64,000 nucleotides of DNA from an uncultured Christensenella sp. Lineage in GTDB: Bacteria > Bacillota > Clostridia > Christensenellales > UBA3700. The translations under genes were made by a program, and so were the position numbers. Of this stretch, positions 7,901 through 15,882 are shown piece after piece (position 1 is the first letter of the stretch; every line of letters begins with the position of its first letter). The notes beneath the pieces were generated by a model, which was not told the origin of the DNA, searched no databases, and saw only the letters and a list, made by a program, of their open reading frames with translations. The stretch covers positions 32,941 through 96,940 of the forward strand of contig CAJTVJ010000006.1 in NCBI GenBank assembly GCA_910579785.1, read 5' to 3'.

Positions 7901-10606
7901 ACGTCGCAGCACATTGTCGGCGGCAGCGGTACGTTGATACTTTCGACAGACGAGAATGGAGATCCCATCACGATAGATAAATATTCGCGTTATATCAACA
8001 GTTCTATGCCGTCAGGCAGTTACCGTATAATTTATTCTGTCGATTTTTCAAATGACGATCATACCAAATTCGATACCTTCCAACAAAGCTTTACCTTTAC
8101 CATTTATGACAAAGCGTTTGTATCGGAGGAGAATGACGCCATCAATCAATTAAAGGGCAAGACCTTTGAATACGATATGAAGGAGGCGACCAACTCCTAT
8201 AATCAAAACAAAGTTCTTTTTGACTTAAACGATTTGAGTTCTACCGACAAGCTTGAAGATATGTTGGGATTGAACGGCGAAACTACGGGAAATACTCATC
8301 GCGTAGGTATATGGGCTGAGAGAGATTATGACGTTCTTTTCGACAGGCATTTTACTATTACTTACAATCTCAACCGTATGTGGAACAACACGTATAAGGA
8401 TTTGACCGCTATCCAAAACGATTATCCTATGAATACGCCGGACGTGTATACCGTCTACTATCAGTTGACGTGTAAAAATCGCAAGTCGCTTGTCAACGAA
8501 AATGACGATGCAAGAAGGCAGTGTTGCTTCTACGTAGTCGTATACAGGACGCTGACCGCGCCGACAATTCAAGACGTCACCTATACGGGCTCTGCAATTT
8601 ATCCGACGGTAAGTTATCTCAACGGAGAATTGGCGTTTGAACAATCATACTATACGGTATCTTATCCTACGGCGCAAGACAACGTAAACAACGGCGTAAA
8701 GAAAGCCGTATTGACTATATCAGATAGAGATTTCCAACTTTACCGTTGGGCGGACGGCGCAAGCATTGCGGGCGACGAAAAGACGCTTGAAATAACTTAT
8801 AGCATAGTGGCCGCCAACAATTCTTCAACTGTGCCGCTTTATATGGCGGATTGGTCTTGGAACAGCAATATCACGTTGGACAATATAGTTTGGGAAACTA
8901 AATTCGGCAACGTGAAAAAAGATTTTGAGTTTATGCTGGTGCCCGTGCGAAGCGGCGAAAACGACAACAGGAAAAACGTCACGGATATTTCTAAGTTCGG
9001 CACTGCGGATGCAGGGGTCTATACGCTTCATGCGCGCTGTCCTGCCGATGAGGACGGAAATTGGAAAGAATATGAACAAACGCTGACTATTACGGTCTTC
9101 AAAGCTATCAATACTTGGTATAAATCGCCGAGTATCACTTCTTGGAGCTGGAACCAATATGAAAATTACGATTGGAGTCTGGGCAGTCCTATTCAAATAC
9201 ATGCGGTGCCGACTTATTATTCCACGTCGACTGAGAGCAAGGCAGGCTCCGGAAGATTTGATTTCCGTATATATTCTCTCAAAAACGGCGCAACGGGCGA
9301 CGATATCTACGACATGGTATACTTTGACGACGATTTCCACTTCCAATTCGATAGAGACGTCGACGGAAATTTCCTGACGCACGACGGAGATCCTAAGGAA
9401 GGCGGACATTTCTTGTTGCCAATATACGTGGCGAAAAAACTCGCTTCGCTTCCTGCCGGACAGTATTATTTGGTTGCTACGGTATACGACCATAATAATT
9501 ACACGGGACTTAACAATGCGGTTGATTCTTTTGGCAAAGGCGCAGTACAATTTACGGTAGCTCCTGCCAACAACATATGGTCGGACACCATTACCGCGTC
9601 CGACTGGGCATATTCAGAGTTTGAGCTCGGTCGTCATCTCCATATCGGTACGACGAAGTACGCAACGCAGCTCAAATACTCGTTGTACTATGGCGACACG
9701 ACGGATGTTGTGACGGCGGACGGAGTAAGACTTGAAAATATTACTGATTTCAGCGCGACCGCGTCGGGCTCTAAATACACGTATGCACAACTTTTGAGCA
9801 TGCTTGACGTGGGCTCTTATATGATAAAAGTTCACGGCGACGCGGCAGAGGTCAACGAAAGAGGCGGCATAAATTATCTTGCGATAGACGATCAACGTAA
9901 AGTTACAGTAATCAAAGCAGCCAATACGCTCAACGATACTTTTGCAGTCAATTCTTATACGATAGGGTCGAGTACAGACGGTTTGATTGCCAAATATACC
10001 GCCCGTTTTGAAAGCCAAAAGGTGGGATTCAGAATTTCGCAAAGGGGCGTATACGTGGACGGATTGAGCAATACCCATACGTCTGACGATATTATCCAAT
10101 ACAGTCTTTCGTTGAATTATGACGAGCTTTTACAAAAGATTTCTCAACTTTCGAGTACGGAGACGGGAAGTCAATATACCGTGTGGTGGACTACGGTCGG
10201 CGGCGATAATTATACCGCCCAATACGGGTCGAGAGCTTTTGCCGTATATCTCGGTCAAAACGGCTGGGTCGGCGACGTTATTCCTACCATGACGGATTGG
10301 ACGTACGACGGCGCAAAGCATGAGTTTGACAAGAGCAGCGTCAAACTTACCCATCCGATTGCCGACGCGGATATCAAGGTGACGTATTACGCCGCTATAT
10401 ACAACGAACATACGGGAAAAAACGAAAAGGGATTGCAGATAGACGGCTGTCCTATCGACACGGGCAATTATTTTGTCACTGTCACAATCCCTACCGACGA
10501 TTATTATCGCGGAATGTCTGTCGATTTGTTTTTCACCGTCAGTATGGCAAACAACAGCTTTAAGACTTCGCCGGCAATCAACAACAGCGCTTGGGATTAT
10601 TTCTAG
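4973..10606 (+). CDS. giant LRR/Ig-like surface protein, N-terminal part (TAG-interrupted)
   Basis: GTG at 4973 is chosen over the in-frame ATG at 4946 because AAAGGAG lies eight bases before it. The 1877-residue product starts with basic residues and a signal-anchor helix (about residues 8-30). BspA-type leucine-rich repeats follow (about 146-250 and 435-480; TSIPAYTFKTC, STIGNRAFHNASVTTF). Beta-rich Ig-like modules come next, then tandem ~100-residue modules marked by N-x-W and W-x-[WY]. Reading stops at TAG 10604-10606 inside the sixth of these modules (SAWDYF-stop). The frame then stays open to 13861, so this looks like the front part of one ~2960-residue protein. Surface attachment would depend on the lost C-terminal membrane segment; a truncated product would rely on the N-terminal helix. 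Binding partner unknown. Confidence 0.8.
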   Translation: MNTKYKSEKIIWIVLAIVLIAFLTVSVWLALPIFKDDYDAKSDTAVSKTSVVKLFKEKPYIVASSAEKAAAYAEKLGIPANQYNYVDSTIVLKVEDGVWKGMANSDVLGKYTHLLLPNDITSIDAGSISSANGIYSVLWLSIMADDGCNLTSIPGATSSISALGRGWLERVDLTKATKLTSIPAYTFKTCDRLQDIAFPDTITSIGAQAIVSANLCHISLPSGLGADGGGLDWNAFQGCGKLVDIGLPSNANATFENKVKGMTSIWETYMNVYVEGSGRSWLARTVDGFVFCKNLSRTTQLATGLTSNENYTIGKWYLVGYHGPESGGDTVNASDTYMMTLPKQVDLAKESSSRLGQYDFIDCSGNLIQNDFSDLTTQTQLGSNVAVNSASAGDDTIGSRVIAGMQSGVKLKYDVGQLAFFYRWTLHTTIPDDAVSTIGNRAFHNASVTTFNIGNVEKIGNRGLAFLGRSAGLSFYLPSNNPMIAGDGFSYNTSSGPVGTRLFIYRDYNDYNNYYINSAGNADSGLQKAAKDIAAGVGKYYSYLIDVVPNIAEWDNDANAYRYTTVDEAKMQRLYTGNLAGFDGGGIYNNAFSYTRTAYDTWEYDASQAFPSLSEHTGYSKTNWFTSTTFDTKYTESLISTADNSSSNLSLRNAASKATDIINIYSRKIVTVTLENKVREYKDRSLQADETEITGIPTAIKGDYEVEVTKYVDSNGVEKSYSSIGSIIQEAGIYTIQIQPNEAFGQWTEGDVPTMTVTVNKTELDLGDSSIFRLGVTDGINQHNLRPGKEVEGEQGTSLYKYKSSWYTEMQTDDTLGDLIEQRDGLWNSFVRAEGEEMKFRLALITGVIQDAHDSSIGIFDINMPGTARSESGEYTDQFTVELTEKAKNNYRFVVTNDASRQFYGYANSDQSIATINKTWYIVKLNNWLTIQGYEGNSDAPSYHMSSSWEFGTVAVPKAPAVALGTDVHITFSLELTSQHIVGGSGTLILSTDENGDPITIDKYSRYINSSMPSGSYRIIYSVDFSNDDHTKFDTFQQSFTFTIYDKAFVSEENDAINQLKGKTFEYDMKEATNSYNQNKVLFDLNDLSSTDKLEDMLGLNGETTGNTHRVGIWAERDYDVLFDRHFTITYNLNRMWNNTYKDLTAIQNDYPMNTPDVYTVYYQLTCKNRKSLVNENDDARRQCCFYVVVYRTLTAPTIQDVTYTGSAIYPTVSYLNGELAFEQSYYTVSYPTAQDNVNNGVKKAVLTISDRDFQLYRWADGASIAGDEKTLEITYSIVAANNSSTVPLYMADWSWNSNITLDNIVWETKFGNVKKDFEFMLVPVRSGENDNRKNVTDISKFGTADAGVYTLHARCPADEDGNWKEYEQTLTITVFKAINTWYKSPSITSWSWNQYENYDWSLGSPIQIHAVPTYYSTSTESKAGSGRFDFRIYSLKNGATGDDIYDMVYFDDDFHFQFDRDVDGNFLTHDGDPKEGGHFLLPIYVAKKLASLPAGQYYLVATVYDHNNYTGLNNAVDSFGKGAVQFTVAPANNIWSDTITASDWAYSEFELGRHLHIGTTKYATQLKYSLYYGDTTDVVTADGVRLENITDFSATASGSKYTYAQLLSMLDVGSYMIKVHGDAAEVNERGGINYLAIDDQRKVTVIKAANTLNDTFAVNSYTIGSSTDGLIAKYTARFESQKVGFRISQRGVYVDGLSNTHTSDDIIQYSLSLNYDELLQKISQLSSTETGSQYTVWWTTVGGDNYTAQYGSRAFAVYLGQNGWVGDVIPTMTDWTYDGAKHEFDKSSVKLTHPIADADIKVTYYAAIYNEHTGKNEKGLQIDGCPIDTGNYFVTVTIPTDDYYRGMSVDLFFTVSMANNSFKTSPAINNSAWDYF

Positions 10607-13600
10607 CTGGATATCGACGATATAATAATCGGAGAGCCTTCTCATAAAGAAGACGATATGAATATGCAGTACATTGTTTATCAGACGATAGCCAGCGGCG
10701 AAGATATTCATATTGCCACTTTGAATTGGCGCTTTGGAAGAGTAGACGGCAGCAACGCAATGCAGTTAGACGATTTTTACAAGCGTCTCAAAGCGCTTAA
10801 CGTAGGCGAATATAAGTTGTATATTACGCTTTCGTCTTCGTCCAACTTTAAAGAATTGGTTATTGCTCCGACAGTTTTGAACGTCAACAAAGCCGCCAAC
10901 GGATACGCAGACGGCAAGGCTCCTGCGATAATAGATAACGTAACGCAGTGGGAGTGGGACAAATACGACAGTAAGTTTTGGCAGGAGGTCGCGACAAAGT
11001 TCGGCGAAATTTCTATTTTCATAGATTCTGACGCAGTGGCTTCATTGTCAGTATCCAATCACTTATCAAGACTCGAAACGGGCGAACATAAAATACGTTT
11101 TTATGTAAAGGGAACGGACAATTACGAGGGCTTTGACGAAACGCGTACCTTCACGATAGTCAAAAATAAGAACGGCTGGACAGACGGCGAAAAGGATAAG
11201 ACGGCGTTTGTCAACGATTGGACTTGGGGCGATTACGACAACGATATTTCGGGAGGCAGCCCGATATGGAAAGAGCCGTCGCCTAATTACGGCAAGGCGC
11301 AGTCGCAAGCGGCAATTTATAAGGGAAAAGACGGCGTAGGCGGCACTTTGATAAAAGACAATATAGCGCTGTATTCGTTGGATATTGTAATGAACTCGCT
11401 TGACGCAGGGCACTATTACTTAATTTGGACTGTTGTCGGCGATAGCAATTACGAGACCATAACGCGTGAATATATCAACTTTGAAGTAAAAGTCAATCCC
11501 AACAAATGGGATCCAAGCCAACCTGCAACTATGCACGAGAACGATAAAAAGGAGATATCGGGTATCGAGTACGGCTGGACGTGGGGCGAATTCGGCAAGG
11601 ATACGGACGTAGATTATTTTACGGTGCCTCATGCCGAGTACGGTCTTGTCGTGGCAAAAGTAACCAAGTATGACTCGACTTGGAGCAATCCGCAAGTCAT
11701 TGTCGACGGGATTTCCAACCATATCAGCATATCCAATGCTTTGAACCGTCTTGACGTAGGACGTTATAGAATCGAGTGGTCGGCTACCGATCCCAACGCA
11801 ACTGGCAACTTTGAAGAAATCAACTACCCGACGGCGATAGAGTTTATCGTCAACCGCGGAGTCAACGCTTGGACGGGAGACAAACCGTATATCGACGGAT
11901 GGCAGTGGGGCGCGTTTGACAGCAGTCTGTGGAAGGCTCCGGGTCTTGTATCCGGAAGACCTAACGCCACGGTCATTAAGCTCAACAGCGACGGCACGGA
12001 CGGAGAACATGTAATAGAAAAGCTCTCTTCCGAGTATCTCAGCGCGCAACTCGCACTTTTGGAAGTAGGCGACTATCGACTCGTGTGGACGGCGGACGAC
12101 AACGACAATTACGAGATAGAGGGCGAAAATAAAGACGACCTTATCTTCCAAGTGTCAGTCAACGTCAACGGCTGGACTATCGAGCCTAAAATCACCGCGC
12201 AAGACAGTCAATGGCAGTGGAAGACCTTTACGCTTGGATATTGGCAGAGACCTGAGGCGCAGTATCACCACAACGATATAAGCGCAACGGTATATAAACT
12301 CAAAGACGGATATGATTTTGAGTACGACGAATTCAATAAGGTCTATATTCTTGACGAAAGTAAATGCACCGTGATGAGCGGTATCACGCTTGCTACGCTT
12401 GACGCGATAAACGACTTGTCGGTGGGCAAGTACTTGGTCAAGGTATGCGTGCCCGAGGACGAAAACGGAAGATTCTTGGGATTGCAATCGGTATTGCCGT
12501 TTACGGTAGTGCCGAACGAAAATGACTTTACTTCAAGATACTGTTATATCAACGGATACGCATACTCGCAGTTCAGAGGATATTGGAGCGCGCCGACGGC
12601 GCAGTTCGGCGAGATAATCGCAAGTATATATCTTATAAACAATGGCACAAGAGAGCTGGTTGCAACTTCAAGCGTAGGCGATCTCAACAACGCGTTGAGC
12701 GAGCTTCACGTCGGCAATTACGAAGTCGATTGGACTATATCGGAAGATAGCGAGGGCAATTATCTCGGCGGAAAGACTACGACAAGTTCGTTTGCGGTGA
12801 GCAAGACGGAAAACCGTTGGGTGCAGAAGCCTGTAATCAACGGATGGGCTTGGGGAGAATTCAACGCCGCCGACAGCGGACTTAAAGCAATTCCTTTCAA
12901 AATTCAAGAAGGACAGCCGTTGTATTTTAAGATAGTCGACGTATCTTACAATGAGCTGAGCGATTTTGACGGTCACGTAGATGAGATGGGATATTTCACC
13001 GATATATCAAAGGTGGCGGATATTCTCAACAATCTCAAACCGGCGGTATATCATCTCTTGGCATACTATCCGGAGCTTGACGACTACAAAAAACTCGACG
13101 CCGACAACGATTGTACGTTTGTTGTAAGACATGCGGAGAATAAGTGGGTGATGACTCCCGATATAATCGATTGGGTATACGGCAGTCCTGCCAATAAGCC
13201 TATCGGCAGCGCGGTCTTCGGAGAAGAAATAAAGTATACCTATTATAGAGCGGTGCTTGACGCTTTCGGCGAGCCTGTGTTTGAAAACGGCAGGTATTTG
13301 GTCGAAGAGAATTCCGCATTCGGCGGATGGGGCAAGGACGAGATAGCCGACGCAGGCGTGTATATCGTCCAGGCTGACGTAGCGGGCAACGAATATTACG
13401 CTCCGCTTTCTACGCAATTCGTACTTCGCGTATCCAATTCAAAGTACAACTTTTGGAAGACTCAGCCTATAATCCAAAGTTGGGTGTTCGGCTCTGATAA
13501 ATGTTTGCCGGAAGGCGAGGCGGCATACGGCAGCGTAACTTGGACGTATTATAAGGCGGCATGGAGCGACGCGCTCAATAAGTGGGTGCCGACAGGAGAG

Positions 13601-13720
13601 GCTCTTTCCACCGACGGACAGAATCCGCCGGAAGAAGTGGGCAAGTACATTCTCGTTGCAAGCGTAGCAGCTGCCGAAGGATACAACGCTTTGATAGCCA
13701 ACGTATTTTTCGAGGTATAC
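8810..13720 (+). repeat. about 15 tandem ~100-residue N-x-W / W-x-[WY] modules
   Basis: Both pieces of the interrupted giant protein carry a repeated module. It opens with N-x-W or a variant, follows 6-15 residues later with W-x-[WY], then [FY] or D, continues through a beta-rich stretch with LxxGxYxL or a variant, and ends in F-x-V. Examples begin at INTWYKSPSITSWSWNQY, VNAWTGDKPYIDGWQWGAFD and ENRWVQKPVINGWAWGEF. I count about 15 copies, several with the tryptophans replaced. This is a divergent protein repeat, not a DNA-level one. Confidence 0.7.
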
Positions 13721-13861
13721 GAGAGGGCGACGTCAGCTGTGTCAAGCGACGTACTCGTCTATATTGATATTGCATTGGCGGCTTTGGCGTCAATATTCAC
13801 GACAGTAGTAATAATCGCAGTTGTAAGGAGGTACAGAAGAAATGACAGCGTTAATGAATAA
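10658..13861 (+). CDS. giant surface protein, C-terminal part after in-frame TAG
   Basis: The same frame is open from 10607, right after the TAG; the first ATG is at 10658 but has only a weak upstream AAGAAG, so independent translation is doubtful. The segment holds about nine of the N-x-W modules. It ends with a transmembrane helix (about the last 38 to 12 residues: VLVYIDIALAALASIFTTVV) and a basic tail, RRYRRN. It lacks its own signal peptide. Together with the upstream part it gives a complete architecture: signal anchor, LRR, repeats, C-terminal anchor. The gene is therefore probably a nonsense-split gene, a TAG readthrough product, or the result of a sequence error. Its end overlaps the next gene by 20 bases. 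Confidence 0.75.
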   Translation: MNMQYIVYQTIASGEDIHIATLNWRFGRVDGSNAMQLDDFYKRLKALNVGEYKLYITLSSSSNFKELVIAPTVLNVNKAANGYADGKAPAIIDNVTQWEWDKYDSKFWQEVATKFGEISIFIDSDAVASLSVSNHLSRLETGEHKIRFYVKGTDNYEGFDETRTFTIVKNKNGWTDGEKDKTAFVNDWTWGDYDNDISGGSPIWKEPSPNYGKAQSQAAIYKGKDGVGGTLIKDNIALYSLDIVMNSLDAGHYYLIWTVVGDSNYETITREYINFEVKVNPNKWDPSQPATMHENDKKEISGIEYGWTWGEFGKDTDVDYFTVPHAEYGLVVAKVTKYDSTWSNPQVIVDGISNHISISNALNRLDVGRYRIEWSATDPNATGNFEEINYPTAIEFIVNRGVNAWTGDKPYIDGWQWGAFDSSLWKAPGLVSGRPNATVIKLNSDGTDGEHVIEKLSSEYLSAQLALLEVGDYRLVWTADDNDNYEIEGENKDDLIFQVSVNVNGWTIEPKITAQDSQWQWKTFTLGYWQRPEAQYHHNDISATVYKLKDGYDFEYDEFNKVYILDESKCTVMSGITLATLDAINDLSVGKYLVKVCVPEDENGRFLGLQSVLPFTVVPNENDFTSRYCYINGYAYSQFRGYWSAPTAQFGEIIASIYLINNGTRELVATSSVGDLNNALSELHVGNYEVDWTISEDSEGNYLGGKTTTSSFAVSKTENRWVQKPVINGWAWGEFNAADSGLKAIPFKIQEGQPLYFKIVDVSYNELSDFDGHVDEMGYFTDISKVADILNNLKPAVYHLLAYYPELDDYKKLDADNDCTFVVRHAENKWVMTPDIIDWVYGSPANKPIGSAVFGEEIKYTYYRAVLDAFGEPVFENGRYLVEENSAFGGWGKDEIADAGVYIVQADVAGNEYYAPLSTQFVLRVSNSKYNFWKTQPIIQSWVFGSDKCLPEGEAAYGSVTWTYYKAAWSDALNKWVPTGEALSTDGQNPPEEVGKYILVASVAAAEGYNALIANVFFEVYERATSAVSSDVLVYIDIALAALASIFTTVVIIAVVRRYRRNDSVNE

Positions 13862-15428
13862 TGCTTTGCTTGCGATCGAAATAAATCAAACTACTCTTAT
13901 CGTCTTGATGGCGGTGCTGATAGTATTGATTGTTTTGCTTGCGGTATTGGCGACGATATTTATCTTGGGAGTAAAGAGAAGGGGCGAGGCTGCGACTTTG
14001 CCTGGCAGCGTTACGGTCGTTGCGGACTTTGACAATACGTTGGGGTGTGTCGCCTTGAAAGACGAAGAGGGTATGGAGAAAGCTTTGTTCAAACCCAATG
14101 AGGTCGTAAAAGTCGAAGTTAAAGCCAACGACGGGTATATATTATCCAATATTTCGGTAGAGATAAACGAGAGCGTTGTCGCCCGTTTTGTTGCGGACAG
14201 CGGTGAAAAGAAGCTGTATGAGGGCGTATATGAATTTATTGTCACGGCTAATACCGTCGTCAAAGCCCAATTTGAGGCTGTCGTTACAGAGCCGCAAGTC
14301 TTTACTTTTGACAATATATTCAACGGCGTCGGCGGCAAAGTCGTTGTGACAGACGCGGCTGGCGAAGAGAATAATCAGTTTAAGGAAGGCGAGACGGTAA
14401 GGATATCGACGGTTGCGGACGAGGGATATTATCTTGCGACCTTTACTGTCAACGACGAAGAAATGCAGCTTGTCGAGGGCGTGTATGAATTTGTCGCAGC
14501 CGAGCCTATTAAGATAAACGTTGAGTTTTTGCCGATACCTGTCGTTAAGTACAACGTCAGCGTTAATATCGACGGATTCGGAGCTGTCAACGTGACCGAT
14601 GAAAACGGTGAAGCGCAGACTGAATTTGCAGACGGAGAAAAGGTCAGAATTGCCGCAGTCGCAGACGATGGAAATTATCTGTCGCATTTGAATATCGACG
14701 GCGAAGAGAAGGATACGAGCGAGGGAATTTATGAGTTTGAGATAAATGCCGACGCTGTGATAGAAGCGACCTTTGAAGCAATACCCGTCGCGGTCGACAA
14801 CTCTCAGGAAATCGCCGCTGCAAACGCAGACGAGGATGAAGAGGACGAAGACGAAGTTATGTTCGACGGACACAACGTCATTCGTTTCAACAAGAGCTTT
14901 ACTGCAAAGCTTATACAAATCGACGAAGTATCCAACGCTTGGTATACGCAGTTAAAGAACGAACTTTTGTCCTATAAGAAAGTCAAAGACAGAATGAGCT
15001 GGAAGCGCGAGAGCTATCGTTTTGGCAGAATATGCGTAGCGCGTTTTGTCATAAGAGGAAAGACGCTGTGCATTCAGTTGCCGCTCGACCCGACTCAATT
15101 CGAGGACACCAAGTATAAGGTAGAGGACATCTCTCATATAGCGTCAAGCGCGGACACTCCGTGTCTTTACAGAATTAAGAACGAACGCCGTCTCAATTAC
15201 GCCAAAGACTTGATTGCCCAGGTCATGGAGAATATGGGAGCGGAGCGCATTGAGCGCGAATGGGTGGACTATTATCAACCGTATGACACCACGCTCAATC
15301 TTATCGAGCGTCAACTCGTCAAAAAGATCGTCAAATTCAACGGCAAGACGGGCTATGGCGGCATCGTAGAAAAACTCACCGAAGACCCGACAAAAGTCGA
15401 AGAGACGGAAGACACGACCGCTAAATAA
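13842..15428 (+). CDS. membrane protein with InlB-like repeats and conserved C-terminal domain
   Basis: ATG at 13842 has GGAGG ten bases upstream, inside the end of the preceding gene, with a 20-base overlap in another frame, so the two genes are probably translationally coupled. The 528-residue product has one long hydrophobic segment (about residues 18-42) followed by VKRRGE. Three ~85-residue repeats of the divergent InlB B-repeat type come next (EGVYEF, FKEGETVRIS-like blocks). An acidic linker (about 325-335) leads to a ~190-residue C-terminal domain with SFTAKLIQ, KNELLSYKKVK, MSWKRESYRFGR, VIRGKTLCIQLPLDP and CLYRIKNERR. I cannot name that last domain. The positive charges after the helix predict an outside N-terminus and a cytosolic C-terminal part, odd for InlB-type repeats. 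Confidence 0.75.
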   Translation: MTALMNNALLAIEINQTTLIVLMAVLIVLIVLLAVLATIFILGVKRRGEAATLPGSVTVVADFDNTLGCVALKDEEGMEKALFKPNEVVKVEVKANDGYILSNISVEINESVVARFVADSGEKKLYEGVYEFIVTANTVVKAQFEAVVTEPQVFTFDNIFNGVGGKVVVTDAAGEENNQFKEGETVRISTVADEGYYLATFTVNDEEMQLVEGVYEFVAAEPIKINVEFLPIPVVKYNVSVNIDGFGAVNVTDENGEAQTEFADGEKVRIAAVADDGNYLSHLNIDGEEKDTSEGIYEFEINADAVIEATFEAIPVAVDNSQEIAAANADEDEEDEDEVMFDGHNVIRFNKSFTAKLIQIDEVSNAWYTQLKNELLSYKKVKDRMSWKRESYRFGRICVARFVIRGKTLCIQLPLDPTQFEDTKYKVEDISHIASSADTPCLYRIKNERRLNYAKDLIAQVMENMGAERIEREWVDYYQPYDTTLNLIERQLVKKIVKFNGKTGYGGIVEKLTEDPTKVEETEDTTAK

Positions 15429-15457
15429 ACCATAAATCTAACAAATATTTTTTGTTG

Positions 15458-15492
15458 AAAAAGCTCTTCTTTTGATCAAGGAGAGCTTTTTT
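15458..15492 (+). terminator. rho-independent terminator
   Basis: AAAAAGCTCT (15458-15467) pairs perfectly with AGAGCTTTTT (15482-15491) around a 14-base loop, with the T-run built into the right arm. It ends the giant-protein/InlB-like transcript. Confidence 0.75.
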
Positions 15493-15639
15493 AATATTTA
15501 ATTCAAATTCGCGCCGATCAGTCAAATTAAATCTAAAATAAAAAGAAAATATAAAATAAATAAAATAATATTAAAAAAGTAAAGTATATTTGACGAAAAT
15601 AAAAGAAAACTTGATTGAAAATAAAAGTGAAATACTGTA

Positions 15640-15661
15640 AGATATTATCGGGATAATATCT
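15640..15661. promoter_or_regulatory. palindrome, possible operator
   Basis: AGATATTAT (15640-15648) and ATAATATCT (15653-15661) form a perfect 9-base inverted repeat with a four-base centre (CGGG). There is no T-run, so it is more like an operator than a terminator. It lies about 220 bases before the 1983-residue surface protein gene. Confidence 0.35.
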
Positions 15662-15882
15662 GTCGTTTATATTTGCAGCGGGAATAAATGGCGACGTGTC
15701 GAAATATTCCGCTACGGTTAAAGACAGGATATTGTTCTACAATAATTATATATATTAAACTAAAATATTTTGGTAATAAAACCAAAACAAAAGATAAACA
15801 GAGGAGGTTATGTAAACCATAATGCGGTGACAGAAATTTCAGCTGTGACTACGAATGATAGAAACGGTTTGCAATACTGAAT

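Larger units (their letters stand above)
15429..15882. other. intergenic region with terminator, palindrome and orphan SD
   Basis: Besides the terminator at 15458-15492 and the palindrome at 15640-15661, this spacer holds a strong Shine-Dalgarno sequence, GAGGAGG (15801-15807). It is followed only by the start-stop pair ATG-TAA (15810-15815) and a second two-codon frame ATG-CGG-TGA (15822-15830). The large gene downstream starts at 15883 without an obvious SD of its own. The rest is A+T-rich without other supported features. Confidence 0.5.

Noticed and set aside
10604..10606. General TAG recoding in this organism
   Set aside because: rnc ends with TAG right after its dsRNA-binding domain at the expected length, so TAG does act as a stop; local readthrough or mutation remains possible.
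13842..13861. Programmed frameshift joining the giant protein to the InlB-like protein
   Set aside because: The second gene has its own GGAGG SD at good spacing and its own N-terminal helix; no slippery heptamer was evident.
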